Notes: generated by a model from the letters alone, not told the origin. A stretch of DNA of 64,000 nucleotides from Anaerolineae bacterium (GCA_023151115.1 JAKLJP010000009.1:170744-234743), one strand, 5' to 3'. Positions 49,427 through 58,252 are shown, counted from the stretch's first letter. A program made the numbers and translations.

Positions 49427-50515
49427 TTATACATTAAACCTGACGACGATAATATCCCCATCCTGGATGATATGTTCTTTGCCTTCCAGCCGAACTTTGC
49501 CGGCGGCTTTGGCGGCGGCGTTAGAGCCGGTGGCGATGAGATCGTCGTAGCTGACCACCTCGGCCCGGATAAAGCCGCGAGCCAAATCGCTGTGGATGGC
49601 TGCGGCGGCTTCCAGGGCCGTGGCCCCCCGGTGGACTTCCCAGGCCCGCACCTCGTCTTCGCCGACGGTAAAAAAGGCCATGCGACCCAGCAAATCGTAG
49701 CTCTGGCGGATGATGCGCTCGGCGCTCAGGCTGGTCAGGCCGTACTCGGCCATGAACAGGCTCTTGTCCTCGTCGCTTTCAAGCTGGGCGATATCCATTT
49801 CCAGCCGCCCTCGCACCGAAGTAATGGCGCTTTTTTGGTGAGGATAGCTAATTGACGGCTCTTTGCCTTCATCACCCAAATTTAAAACCAGCATGACCGG
49901 CTTGGCCGAAAGAAATTGAAAGCCGCGCAGCCGTTTTTCCTCGTCGGGGGTCAAGGCCACATCGCGGATGGGCTGGCCCTGCTCGACGTGGGGGCGCAGC
50001 CGGCTCAAAATTTCAAACTCTTTTTGGTCGTCGTCAAAGGTGGGCAGGGCTTTGCCTTTTTTGAGGCTGCCTTCCAGCCGCTCCAACCGATTTTCGATTT
50101 TGCTCAAATCGGTCAGGCTCAACTCGGCGTCGAGCATGGCAATGTCGCGGGCCGGGTTCACTCCTCCCAGCGGGTGAGGCACGCTTTCATCCTCAAACAC
50201 GCGGACTACATGCAGCAGGGCATCGTTATTGCTGATGGCGTTGATCAACTCACCACTCAGGCTTACGCTGCGGGCATCACTTTCTACACCGCTTAAGCCG
50301 GCAATATCGGCATACTCCACCTTGGCATAGGTGGTTTTCTTGGGCTGGTACATAGCGCTCAGGGTGTTTACCCGGCTGTCGGGCACGGGCACCACAGCGG
50401 TGTTGACTTGAAACGCGCCGCCGGCATAGGCCGTGGTGGGAGCATGCCCGCCGGTCAAAACGTTGAACAGAGTTGTTTTGCCGCTGTTTGGCAAACCAAT
50501 AATTCCAATACGCAT
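49427..50515 (-). CDS. ychF: YchF/OLA1-type ATPase
   Basis: 362 aa. The N-terminal P-loop is GLPNSGKTTLFN at 7-18, and the G3-like motif is VEYADIAGLSG. MLVLNLGDEGKE stands where Obg-type GTPases have NKxD; YchF proteins deviate here and bind ATP. A coiled region (~120-190) and a C-terminal TGS-like domain follow, ending GKVRLEGKEHIIQDGDIIVVRFN. It is ribosome-associated and redox-responsive in studied bacteria. A minus-strand terminator hairpin lies just upstream at 50542-50562. Confidence 0.9.
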   Translation of the reverse strand: MRIGIIGLPNSGKTTLFNVLTGGHAPTTAYAGGAFQVNTAVVPVPDSRVNTLSAMYQPKKTTYAKVEYADIAGLSGVESDARSVSLSGELINAISNNDALLHVVRVFEDESVPHPLGGVNPARDIAMLDAELSLTDLSKIENRLERLEGSLKKGKALPTFDDDQKEFEILSRLRPHVEQGQPIRDVALTPDEEKRLRGFQFLSAKPVMLVLNLGDEGKEPSISYPHQKSAITSVRGRLEMDIAQLESDEDKSLFMAEYGLTSLSAERIIRQSYDLLGRMAFFTVGEDEVRAWEVHRGATALEAAAAIHSDLARGFIRAEVVSYDDLIATGSNAAAKAAGKVRLEGKEHIIQDGDIIVVRFNV

Positions 50516-50541
50516 TATCTGCCTCTTTCACTGTAAAAAAT

Positions 50542-50562
50542 GCCCACCGGAGCACGGTGGGC
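50542..50562 (-). terminator. Intrinsic terminator upstream of ychF
   Basis: GCCCACCG (50542-50549), loop GAGCA, CGGTGGGC (50555-50562). On the minus strand it is followed by TTTTTT. It either ends transcription from the PAP2-like gene or attenuates ychF, whose start codon is only 27 bp further on. Confidence 0.65.
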
Positions 50563-50919
50563 GGATACCTTTAAATCTATTCTATTTACCGGATGACAAT
50601 TGTCAATAAGCTGAAACTAAGTGGTTTTCGGGGCTAAGTTGTCATATTTTTTCGACAAGATGAACAAGATTTACAAGCACTATGTTTGCACTTTTCATAA
50701 CCAGCCAAAATTTGAACGCAGATGACGCAGATTCAACTGATTTTCGCTGATTTTTTATAAATTTTTCTGCGCCAATCTGCGTTTAGCGGCGTTTATCTGC
50801 GTTCTATTTAAAAAGTGCAAAGGTAGTGTTACAAGCTTATCTGCCGTTTTATTCTGTTAATCTTGTAAATCCCGTCTAATATTTTTATGTAAAATCCACA
50901 AGTTAGTTCTGAAAACTGC
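50563..50919. repeat. Gene-free stretch with iterated-word hairpin (CGCAGAT / ATCTGCG)
   Basis: The main structure is 50715-50812: GAACGCAGATGACGCAGATT words on the left, and CAATCTGCGTTTAGCGGCG plus TATCTGCGTTC on the right, around an AT-rich centre. The remaining ~250 bp is AT-rich (50620-50710 and 50820-50919) and holds no recognisable gene or promoter. Confidence 0.6.
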
Positions 50920-51561
50920 TTAGAAAATTCTCAGGATAACCCCGTGGACCAAGATCAGCGCAATTAGCGCGCCGACCAATGAGCCAAAGATAACCTGGCG
51001 GGGGGTATGTCGTTCCAAGCGGACACGCGCCCAGCCGACCAGCGGTACCAACAACATCACCGGCCAGGCCGAGGAACCGGCCACCAATACTGTAGCCGTG
51101 GCCGCAGCGGTAATAGTCGCCCCGTGGAAACTGATTTTCCAGAAAAGCGTGACCACGCTCAGGATGCCGATCATGACGGTAGCGGCCAGCACAAATAACT
51201 CAACCATCGCCGGCGCTTGCCAGTAGCGGATCAGGCCCAGGCAAACCAACAGCCAGACCATCATCAGGGTTAAAGGGCGTAAACGGGTTTCACGCTCCGG
51301 CATGTAGATATCGGCCAATTTACCCCGGCGCACCAGCCACAGCAAATAGCCCAGGGGCGGCAAAACCAAAAGGGGCATCAAACCGGCCAGCCACAGCAGC
51401 GCCCCGATAGGATCGGGGCTGTACTGAAGCGCCATGGCCGAAGTAATAACAACCCCGACAATATGCGGGCTGACCACGTGAGAAATCCAGCGGGCAATCG
51501 CCTCGTCGTTATTTTTGATAAGCTTAAGGCTATTTTTTATTGACGGGCGCACGGACAGCAC
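50920..51561 (-). CDS. PAP2-family-like integral membrane protein
   Basis: 213 aa with about five or six hydrophobic helices. KISFHGATITAAATA and ARVRLERHTPRQVIFGSLVG correspond to the second (SGHA-like) and third (RxxxxxHxxxxxxG) phosphatase motifs of the PAP2 superfamily. The N-terminal KX6RP motif is not obvious; the closest is RGKLADIYMPERETRLRP. It probably acts on a lipid pyrophosphate or phosphate in the membrane, as a phosphatase or phosphatidylglycerophosphatase-like enzyme, if active. The partial first motif leaves activity uncertain. Confidence 0.75.
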   Translation of the reverse strand: MLSVRPSIKNSLKLIKNNDEAIARWISHVVSPHIVGVVITSAMALQYSPDPIGALLWLAGLMPLLVLPPLGYLLWLVRRGKLADIYMPERETRLRPLTLMMVWLLVCLGLIRYWQAPAMVELFVLAATVMIGILSVVTLFWKISFHGATITAAATATVLVAGSSAWPVMLLVPLVGWARVRLERHTPRQVIFGSLVGALIALILVHGVILRIF

Positions 51562-51976
51562 AATTCAACTCCTCGGCGATGTGTAAAGCACACAAAGTAA
51601 TATTCGGTTGATTAAAAAACCGTTACTACTCAGGCTCATGTCATTTCGAGCGACGAAGGAGCGAGAAATCCCCAGGGTACAACACGTAAAAGTAAGGCAT
51701 CGGAGATTTCTCCCTGCGGTCGAAATGACATGGCTGAGCAGGTACAAAAAACCTTTATTTGTGTGATCTAAATTGCGGCGTGGTTACCAAGGGGGCGTTT
51801 TTTACACCAATGAAAGTAAGGCTTGGTAAAAAACATCTATTCACCAAAAATCTGCCTCTATTTTAAGATAGAGTAAGGGTAGACGTCAAGCAGACGGGAG
51901 TACCTGCTGGCCCGCCTGACCGAGCAAACTGGCTTGATTCCTGAATTTTTGGTCAAGATTTTGGTTTTTTGGGAGA
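51562..51976. repeat. Gene-free stretch containing family A copy 4
   Basis: 51622-51745 is the fourth copy of the palindromic element: CTCAGGCTCATGTCATTTCGA on the left, GAGATTTCTCCCTGCGGTCG and GAAATGACATGGCTGAGCAG on the right, with CCCAGGGTACAACACG in the centre. The flanking 51746-51976 is AT-rich with no recognisable gene. Confidence 0.7.
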
Positions 51977-52360
51977 CTAAGCCCCACAAATAAACTCGAC
52001 CTCATTGCCGTCGGGGTCATCCACGTACATGGTTCGAGAGGGGATGACCGGATGCTGCCCATAGCGAATTTGATAGCCCAATGCCTTCAACCGGGCTTCT
52101 TCGGCCTCGAAATCGGCCGGGGCCAACTCCAGGGCCAGGTGATGCAACGTGCGGGGCTTGCCAAATGCCTCGCTGGCCGGGGGCAGAGGGACTAAAACGA
52201 TCATCTGAGGCACACTCACCGCCGGATCACCGGCCCGCAAAAACACCGGGCCCGGCCGGCCTATAATTTCCAGCCCCAGCACTTCCTGGTAAAACTTGAG
52301 CGAGGCTTCGACATCATGCGCATTGAGCACAATTTCGGCAATGCCTTTGATTTTGGTCAT
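51977..52360 (-). CDS. VOC-family protein (glyoxalase/dioxygenase fold)
   Basis: 127 aa with two beta-alpha-beta-beta-beta units. KIKGIAEIVLNAHDVEASLKFYQEVLG is the typical first unit and LHHLALELAPADFEAEEARLK the second, ending YVDDPDGNEVEFICG with the C-terminal metal Glu. The second-unit His of LHHLAL and this Glu could bind metal. Members range from glyoxalase I to fosfomycin resistance and dioxygenases; the substrate is not deducible. It is the last of five small minus-strand genes. Confidence 0.87.
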   Translation of the reverse strand: MTKIKGIAEIVLNAHDVEASLKFYQEVLGLEIIGRPGPVFLRAGDPAVSVPQMIVLVPLPPASEAFGKPRTLHHLALELAPADFEAEEARLKALGYQIRYGQHPVIPSRTMYVDDPDGNEVEFICGA

Positions 52361-52443
52361 TGTTCTACTCTTCTAAAATAAAGATGCGATGAGGCAAGGA
52401 CACGAATCGCTTCGCCTCATTTTGCGCCCTTCGGGCCCCAATA

Positions 52444-52752
52444 TCAAGCTTTGCCTTTAGCCAGAGGGTGATCGGGGTGAGCCTCAAGTACCTTTTTGTA
52501 GATGGTTTTGGCTTCGTCGGCTTTGCCTTCCTGCTCTAGCCGGGCGGCGGCCACACAGGCTTCATCGGGTTTCATGGACTCGGCGCTCATTTTGCCGGTC
52601 AACATGTAACAGAAGGCTTTATAGCCCACTTTGGGGCCGTCTTTTTCGGTAATTTGACGAATATCATCAACCGTTTGGGCCTGGGCAATCAAGCCCTCCA
52701 CCCGCTTCAGCTCGGCGTATGAGGCCAGAGGAGAATAGGATTGTTTAGCCAT
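52444..52752 (-). CDS. Small TPR-like hypothetical protein
   Basis: 102 aa, soluble and helical. The C-terminal half (ACVAAARLEQEGKADEAKTIY then KKVLEAHPDHPLA) looks like one tetratricopeptide unit. The N-terminal half (KRVEGLIAQAQTVDDIRQIT, GPKVGYKAFCYMLTGK) is not recognised. It lies 24 bp downstream of the PhzF-like gene and is probably co-transcribed. Function unknown. Confidence 0.65.
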   Translation of the reverse strand: MAKQSYSPLASYAELKRVEGLIAQAQTVDDIRQITEKDGPKVGYKAFCYMLTGKMSAESMKPDEACVAAARLEQEGKADEAKTIYKKVLEAHPDHPLAKGKA

Positions 52753-52776
52753 GGCGCTTTCATCTCCCTGAAAGAT

Positions 52777-53733
52777 TTATGATTCCGATAGCTCAAAATA
52801 ACCTTCGCCCATAAAGACACACTGCCCGCCGACAGTCACCGCTGTAATCTGGTCGTTTTCCTGTTCAATTTCAATGTGAATAAGGCTGGGCCGGCCCATT
52901 TCAAAACCCTGCTCGCTAATAAAACTCATCTGTTTTTTGTGGCGGTCGGCGGCTCGGCCTGAGCCTGTCGAATGGGTCGGCGGTCGGCGGTCGTATTTTA
53001 CCAGATAACAACCCAACGGCCCGCTGGCGGCCCCGGTAGCCGGGTCTTCGACAATGCCCAGGGCCGGGGCAAACATTCTACAATGAACCGTTGAATTTTT
53101 CAATTCCGTTTCGGCGGTCAACAGAAACAAGTGAGGCGAGGCAAAATCTTTGAGCTGTTTCTCCCACAGATCAAGCCTCAGCCTGGCCCGGCGGATGGCC
53201 GCCAGGTTTTTGAGGGGAACATACAAAAAGGGCAGGCCGCACGAAACCACCTGCAACGGAAAATCAGGGTCCAATTCGTCCGGCTCAAGCGATAACATCT
53301 CGGCTATTAACTTGCGGTCGGGAAACTCCGGGCCAAATTCGGGCAGCGGCTGGCTCATCCTGATCAAACCGGGCTGTCCATTTTGCCACTGCACCCGCAC
53401 CGGAATCACGCCGACGCCTTCCTCAAAATGGATCATCGTTTCTGGCCCAGTTTGGTCTATCAATTTTTCTCGGCCCAACACAAAGGCCGTCCCTACCGTC
53501 GGATGGCCGGCTATCGGCATTTCAACGGCCGGCGTAAAGATCCTCACCCAGAAATCGTTGCCGGGATCTTGAGGCGGCAAAACGAAAGTGGTCTCCGAAA
53601 AGTTGATCTCCTTAGCCAACTGCTGCATTACCTGCGGAGATAAGCCCCAGCCATCGCTAAAAACCGCCAATTGATTGCCCCCAAAAGGCCGGTCGGTAAA
53701 AACGTCAACCAGATGATAGTGTAACTTTTTCAT
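52777..53733 (-). CDS. PhzF-family isomerase with in-frame repeat insertion
   Basis: 318 aa from ATG 53733 (GAGAGG six bases upstream); the longer frame is rejected. The PhzF signature is clear: [19 protein letters not shown], catalytic Glu47 in [23 protein letters not shown], and [19 protein letters not shown] in the second half. Between LVKY and [15 protein letters not shown] lie about 19 extra residues ([20 protein letters not shown], near 247-265) encoded by GGCGGTCGG and CCTGAGCCTGTCGAA words that otherwise occur in intergenic repeats. The family is diaminopimelate-epimerase-like; the substrate is unknown. The insertion is at a surface loop position in the family, so activity may be kept. 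Confidence 0.85.
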   Translation of the reverse strand: MKKLHYHLVDVFTDRPFGGNQLAVFSDGWGLSPQVMQQLAKEINFSETTFVLPPQDPGNDFWVRIFTPAVEMPIAGHPTVGTAFVLGREKLIDQTGPETMIHFEEGVGVIPVRVQWQNGQPGLIRMSQPLPEFGPEFPDRKLIAEMLSLEPDELDPDFPLQVVSCGLPFLYVPLKNLAAIRRARLRLDLWEKQLKDFASPHLFLLTAETELKNSTVHCRMFAPALGIVEDPATGAASGPLGCYLVKYDRRPPTHSTGSGRAADRHKKQMSFISEQGFEMGRPSLIHIEIEQENDQITAVTVGGQCVFMGEGYFELSES

Positions 53734-53749
53734 TTCGACCTCTCTTCCA

Positions 53750-54328
53750 TTACTCAAACCACTCCTCGCCCAGCGCCGGCCACTCATCGCTCTGGTCGGC
53801 TCGCTCGGCCCAGTTGCGTTTGCCGCTCCAACTGTCAATAGCAATAGCATAGACCGAGGTGCGTTTCAACTCTTTATCGGTAATGGGTCGATACTCCTGC
53901 CCGGCAATCATAGCGGGAAAATATTTGCCAATCAAACCATACAGTGCCCGCCGCTTTTCCTCAAAATCTTCCAGCAGCCGAATCCGGCCAAAAGCAATGA
54001 CGCTTTCATATTGGATGCTAAATTCCAGGGCCACGTTCGAGGGTAATAAGCGGCCAAACTCGCCGGCCTCAAAACAGACCTGGTCGTGCCGCTCGCTGTT
54101 GGCCCGTACTCGCCCGACGACATTCGAGTGAAAGATGATTTCGTGCCGCTCGGCGTTGTACCAGAACGTCGTCGGGTTGATAAAAGGCTGCTCATCCCAC
54201 CGGGTGGCGATATGCCCAATCTGGGTACGAGCCAGAAAATCACAAATCCAGGCGTCATCCTGAACATGTTCAGGCCGGCGTTGGGCATTGGCCGGGGTGA
54301 TGTGGAGGTTGTAATCTTTTTTAGGCAT
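53750..54328 (-). CDS. Pyridoxamine 5'-phosphate oxidase-like flavoprotein
   Basis: 192 aa, split-barrel FMN-binding fold: DDAWICDFLARTQIGHIATRW, INPTTFWYNAERHEIIFHS, GRVRANSERHDQVCFEAGEF and SIQYESVIAFGRIRLLEDFEEK. This order fits the PPOX-like family that includes NimA-type nitroreductases and general-stress FMN proteins. The C-terminus, VYAIAIDSWSGKRNWAE, is also typical. It is 16 bp upstream of the PhzF-like gene on the same strand. The substrate is unknown. Confidence 0.85.
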   Translation of the reverse strand: MPKKDYNLHITPANAQRRPEHVQDDAWICDFLARTQIGHIATRWDEQPFINPTTFWYNAERHEIIFHSNVVGRVRANSERHDQVCFEAGEFGRLLPSNVALEFSIQYESVIAFGRIRLLEDFEEKRRALYGLIGKYFPAMIAGQEYRPITDKELKRTSVYAIAIDSWSGKRNWAERADQSDEWPALGEEWFE

Positions 54329-54342
54329 AAACCCTTATCCTC

Positions 54343-54391
54343 TACTGAAAGATTGGAAGATTGGCGATTTTCCAGTCTTCCAGTCTTCCCA
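54343..54391. repeat. Iterated-word palindrome (AGATTGG / CCAGTCTT)
   Basis: GAAAGATTGGAAGATTGG on the left and TTCCAGTCTTCCAGTCTTCC on the right, between the MOSC and PPOX-like genes. The same words form the array at 59785-59885. Confidence 0.65.
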
Positions 54392-54410
54392 GAAATTTTT
54401 AAGATCATGT

Positions 54411-55061
54411 TCACTGATGGACATATTTTTGCAATTGCCCCTGAAAATAGTCCACCCAGCCCTCCGGCAGCGCCTCGACCTGGATGGCGCGCTGCAAGGT
54501 GGCGGTGTCTGCTCTGTCAAAAGCGTACAGACGGACAATATCAGCTACGTTGACATTATTTTTGTCTCGGCTGATCAACTCGATCGTATCGCCCGCTTTC
54601 ACCCAGCCCTCTTTCAATACAGCCATGTAAAATCCGGTGCGGCGGCTGGCCAGAAAGCGTCTGACCATATCGGCTCGGCCAAACTTGACTCCCAGCTTGT
54701 AGCAGGGCAGTCGGGGCTGCGTCACCATCCCTTCGGCCTCACCAATGCGGAAGCGGTCGCCGATATTGACCTCATCCTCCAACAGACCCGTGACGGTAAA
54801 GTTTTCGCCAAACGCGCCCCAGGGCAGTGGTGTACCGGGCAGTTCGGCCCGCCAGTAATCGTAGTGTGCCGCCGGATAGACATAAACGGCCTTATCCGCC
54901 CCGCCGTGAACGGTCAAATCGGCCTGGCGGTCGCCTTCCAGGTTGAGCCTCCGCAGTTTGACCGGCCCGCTGACCGGCTCTTTGAAAATGCCGGTGGTGA
55001 CGGGTTTGCCCTGCCAGGTCACGGTGCGAGGTAGGCCAACGTTGATCGAGATGAGTTTCAT
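54411..55061 (-). CDS. MOSC-domain protein (YiiM-like)
   Basis: 216 aa with GAGGAGG upstream. MKLISINVGLPRTVTWQGKPV and LNLEGDRQADLTVHGGADKAV are the standard YiiM/MOSC opening, followed by GAFGENFTVTGL and a conserved cysteine in VTQPRLPCYKLGV. The C-terminal 3-alpha extension (VRLYAFDRADTATLQRAI) is also present. YiiM-type proteins bind molybdenum cofactor and reduce N-hydroxylated compounds such as 6-N-hydroxylaminopurine. It heads a run of five minus-strand genes. Confidence 0.9.
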   Translation of the reverse strand: MKLISINVGLPRTVTWQGKPVTTGIFKEPVSGPVKLRRLNLEGDRQADLTVHGGADKAVYVYPAAHYDYWRAELPGTPLPWGAFGENFTVTGLLEDEVNIGDRFRIGEAEGMVTQPRLPCYKLGVKFGRADMVRRFLASRRTGFYMAVLKEGWVKAGDTIELISRDKNNVNVADIVRLYAFDRADTATLQRAIQVEALPEGWVDYFQGQLQKYVHQ

Positions 55062-55167
55062 GAGTGTTCCTCCTCAGTTCTGAATTTGACGAAGTATAGT
55101 TTGTCAAACCTTTGACGAACTGAGGCAAGATTTATTACTCCTTCCCACCAATCTAAAATTTCTTATT

Positions 55168-56391
55168 TCAATCTGGTTTTTTAGCAGAAACAGTAAACTC
55201 AAGAAGTTCTTTTTTTGAGTTTCGTTTACGTAAGGTCTCAATAGCCACCTCTGCAAATCCATTTTGATTTAGAAGATGAGCGTAGATTAATTCAACCGGA
55301 ACAAGTGTATCATAAAATTTTGAATTGCCCACAATGTAAAAAACTCTCGCTCCTGGCTTTAGAGTTTTATAAAGGCTTTTGAGATGAGTAGATATATCTG
55401 CAAAATATTTATAAACATAGTTGGCAAGTAAGGAACTTTGATCTGATATTTTTTTAATTATTGTCTCAAAGCCTGGATATTGAATATTATTCCCATTTGG
55501 TTGCCATTTTTGAACTCGGCTTGTAGCAATTCCCCAGGTTCCGCCAATGGCTTGCCAATCAAGTTCCCCCGCCTCACGAGGCTCTTTTAAATAACCAAGC
55601 CAATACATATAAGGGCGAAGCTCTCGAATATAACTCATTCGATTAGGATAGGGTGGCGATGTAATAACGCAATCATATAAACTATCAGCAGGTTGTGAAA
55701 TACAACGGGCGTCTCCCTGGATGACACTCACCTGTCCTTTTATGGGTGTTTCTGCGGCGATAACCATTTTCCGAACAATTTCGGTGAAATGCTGTAAAAT
55801 TAGGTGATGTTCCGTGTTGTCAAACAGACTAAGCTGCTGACTATCATCCATCTTGAAAGACATTGACTGATGGTTGAAGGCAGCATTTGACCAGTTGATA
55901 ACAAGCTGACAAAAAGCTACTAAAAGTAGGTCTTTGACGGGTGAGTTGCCAGAAAATTGCCGATTAAGTTCAGCATATATCCTGGCTAGTAGGGTGAGTC
56001 TGCTTTCTGTCCACCAGCGAGTAATATCGCTAATTGGTGGAAACCAAAGATTATCCGTTTTGTGATTTTCAATCACCGCTTGGCAAATATTAACTGCCCC
56101 TTCTTGCGCCTGACGAAGATGATCACGATTGTAATTTGCTGTTTTGACCCCGGCAAACCAAACCAGAAATGGATTGATATCTATCAAATGGCAATTGAGG
56201 CCGTATTCTCCACAGACCAGCCCGGTAGTGCCTGTTCCTGAAAATGGGTCAAGCACGTAAGTAACCCTTGGGTTTTTTTGCAATATTTGCTCAACTACTT
56301 TAATAGAATAAGCGGGTGTTAGCCGGAGCCAGCCATGTCTACCTTGCTTTAAATTATGTTTGAAAGTAAGGTCCGATCTGGTGTTAATCAT
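55168..56391 (-). CDS. DNA methyltransferase of a restriction-modification pair
   Basis: 407 aa. SAM-binding motif I YVLDPFSGTGTTGLVCGEYG is near the N-terminus and the catalytic motif CVITSPPYPNRMSYIREL (TSPPY) near residue 240, with about 190 residues between them, an order with the specificity region between the motifs. TSPPY is typical of N4-cytosine methyltransferases, although N6-adenine activity is not excluded. The start overlaps the stop of the upstream gene by 8 bp. Codon use is visibly AT-richer than in the flanking genes, pointing to recent acquisition together with its partner. Confidence 0.87.
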   Translation of the reverse strand: MINTRSDLTFKHNLKQGRHGWLRLTPAYSIKVVEQILQKNPRVTYVLDPFSGTGTTGLVCGEYGLNCHLIDINPFLVWFAGVKTANYNRDHLRQAQEGAVNICQAVIENHKTDNLWFPPISDITRWWTESRLTLLARIYAELNRQFSGNSPVKDLLLVAFCQLVINWSNAAFNHQSMSFKMDDSQQLSLFDNTEHHLILQHFTEIVRKMVIAAETPIKGQVSVIQGDARCISQPADSLYDCVITSPPYPNRMSYIRELRPYMYWLGYLKEPREAGELDWQAIGGTWGIATSRVQKWQPNGNNIQYPGFETIIKKISDQSSLLANYVYKYFADISTHLKSLYKTLKPGARVFYIVGNSKFYDTLVPVELIYAHLLNQNGFAEVAIETLRKRNSKKELLEFTVSAKKPD

Positions 56392-57157
56392 CGCCGTTAT
56401 TCGGTGTCAACAAAGTTCTTAATACATCTGCAATCGTATCTTTGAGTATAGCTGAGTTGCGTTGGAAAAACCCGGCTAAATCGTAGCCAATTACATTTTT
56501 GACAAATGCATAGGTTGAATGAGTAGGCGAATCATTCAAGTATCCCTGTAGGATCAACCAGTTAGTATGCCTATATCTTTCCACAACATCACTATCAATC
56601 TGAGTAGACAAGACAACAACAACTGGCAGATAACCCTGCGCAGAGGCGGTAGCTGCATTGGCTATATTTGCGTTCTGCCGCTTAGAGTCCTTGCTTTTAT
56701 ATCCCTGTCTAATCTCAAAAACTACTCCCTTGAGAACACCAATTATTTCTGGCGCTACCTGAAGTTGGTTAGCGGCCTCATTGAGCCATGCCGAAATTAA
56801 AATAAGTTGAAAACGTCCGTCGAGGGCTAATCTTCTTTCTTTACCATCGGGTGTAGGAAGCCCGTATGACCATTTTACATGTGATGCGCTTAATTCAAGC
56901 TGATCTTGTAATATTTGACGGAAGAGTTCTTCACAACCAATACCAATTTGCCGATAAACAGAAGTTATGCCACCGGCGGCTCGATGGGCCGCATACATTA
57001 ACGGATTGTCTAAACCAAACCATGAGTAAAACGGGTCGGCTCCATACAGTTTTTGGAACGCTTCCAATGAGGTTTCTTGACCTTGACCAAATTTGGGCTT
57101 GTATTTTTTACAAACCCGTATTCGTTCAAGAATAATCTCCAAGTATATATCGTCCAC
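56384..57157 (-). CDS. Probable type II restriction endonuclease
   Basis: 257 aa from GTG 57157. No named family is recognised. RLALDGRFQLILIS followed ~35 residues later by GVVFEIRQGYKSKDSKRQN resembles a PD-(D/E)XK nuclease core with Asp, Glu and Gln/Lys. ALDGRFQL is strand-like, and FEIRQGYKSKD carries the acidic residue and lysines. It is coupled by an 8-bp overlap to the methyltransferase downstream, and the pair has the AT-rich base use of an acquired unit. It starts 10 bp after the stop of the dehydratase gene, so it is probably transcribed with that gene. The recognition site is unknown. Confidence 0.72.
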   Translation of the reverse strand: MDDIYLEIILERIRVCKKYKPKFGQGQETSLEAFQKLYGADPFYSWFGLDNPLMYAAHRAAGGITSVYRQIGIGCEELFRQILQDQLELSASHVKWSYGLPTPDGKERRLALDGRFQLILISAWLNEAANQLQVAPEIIGVLKGVVFEIRQGYKSKDSKRQNANIANAATASAQGYLPVVVVLSTQIDSDVVERYRHTNWLILQGYLNDSPTHSTYAFVKNVIGYDLAGFFQRNSAILKDTIADVLRTLLTPNNGDD

Positions 57158-57167
57158 AGCTTAACCC

Positions 57168-58145
57168 CTAATTAGCAGAAGTAAATGACCCAAAAACATC
57201 CCGCAACTGCTCCAACGATAGATTCCCGCCGCTCATGACCAAAACAACCTTCTTCCCGGCCAGCCGATCTTTCAGGTGCAGCGCCGCCGCCAGAGCAACT
57301 GCGCCTGCGCCTTCGGCCAGGTTGTGGGTGTGCTGCAGCAGCAGCACAATCGCCTCTTTGATGGCCGCATCGTCAACCAGCACAAAATCATCCAGATACT
57401 GGCGCATGATCCGCTGCGTGTTGAGGAACGGTACCCGCGTTGCCACCCCCTCAGCGAAGGTACGCGTTTCCGCCGTAATCAACTCGCCCGATTGCCAGCT
57501 CAACTGCATGGCCGGAGCCTGGGCTGATTGAGCCGCAATCACCTCGATTTTGGGGTTGACGGTTTTGGCGACGATGCTGGTTCCACACGCCCCGCTGCCC
57601 GCGCCCACCGGCACGATGATAGTTTGTACGTCGGGCAGTGTTTCCAGAATTTCCAGGGCGTAAGTGCCAACGCCGCAAATCAACGCTTCTTCGGTGGGGC
57701 CGACAAAACGACCGCCTCTTGCCTCGGCTTCGGCGGCAATCCACTCGCGGGCGGTATCGAAATCGGGACCGTGAAAAATCACTTCAGCCCCCAGGCCGCG
57801 CATGGCCGCCACCTTGCCCGGATTAGCTCCTTCCGGCACGGCGATGGTTGCCTTAATTCCGTGCACTTGAGCCGCAAAGGCGATGCTCTGGCCGTGATTG
57901 CCGGTCGAGGCGGTGAAGAGGCCGCCCCGCCGCTCGGCTTCGGTCAGGTGAGTAGCCAGGTTGAGGCCGCCCCGCACTTTGAACGCGCCCACCGGCTGGT
58001 GGTTTTCGTGTTTGACCCACACCTCCGCCTCTAGCAGCTCGCTCAGGCCGGAGTAACGGTACAGGGGCGTCGGGCGCAAATAGCGATACACATGCGGCCG
58101 GGCAGTGATAATGTCATGCAAGGTGGGCATGGGATGGTTAGTCAT
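57168..58145 (-). CDS. PLP-dependent threonine/serine dehydratase-like enzyme
   Basis: 325 aa, fold type II. The PLP lysine is in NHQPVGAFKVRGGLN (near residue 54), the substrate loop in TASTGNHGQSIAFAAQ, the phosphate-binding glycine loop in PVGAGSGACGTS, and the C-terminal VMSGGN contacts the PLP ring. This is the catabolic threonine dehydratase/serine racemase type without a regulatory ACT domain. It forms 2-oxobutyrate or pyruvate, or racemises serine; the exact activity cannot be fixed by motif. Confidence 0.9.
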   Translation of the reverse strand: MTNHPMPTLHDIITARPHVYRYLRPTPLYRYSGLSELLEAEVWVKHENHQPVGAFKVRGGLNLATHLTEAERRGGLFTASTGNHGQSIAFAAQVHGIKATIAVPEGANPGKVAAMRGLGAEVIFHGPDFDTAREWIAAEAEARGGRFVGPTEEALICGVGTYALEILETLPDVQTIIVPVGAGSGACGTSIVAKTVNPKIEVIAAQSAQAPAMQLSWQSGELITAETRTFAEGVATRVPFLNTQRIMRQYLDDFVLVDDAAIKEAIVLLLQHTHNLAEGAGAVALAAALHLKDRLAGKKVVLVMSGGNLSLEQLRDVFGSFTSAN

Positions 58146-58170
58146 TGTAGTTTACCTTTCTTGTGTTATT

Positions 58171-58252
58171 ATTTCGAGAGGCGAGGACGCGAGGCGGAAG
58201 TCTTGCGCCCGTATTGCATCGCCTCACATTTCCTCGCCTCTCCGTCTCATCA
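58171..58252. repeat. Iterated-word palindrome (GAGGCGAGG / CCTCGCCTC)
   Basis: GAGAGGCGAGGACGCGAGGCG on the left, and TCGCCTCACATTTCCTCGCC plus TCTCCG on the right. The right half overlaps the 3' end of the PaiB-like gene, whose last residues (MRRRGEEM) are encoded by it. A related array lies at 60829-60905. Confidence 0.65.

Noticed and set aside
52777..53850. N-terminally extended PhzF-like protein
   Set aside because: The 39 extra residues have no family support; ATG 53733 has a good ribosome-binding site.
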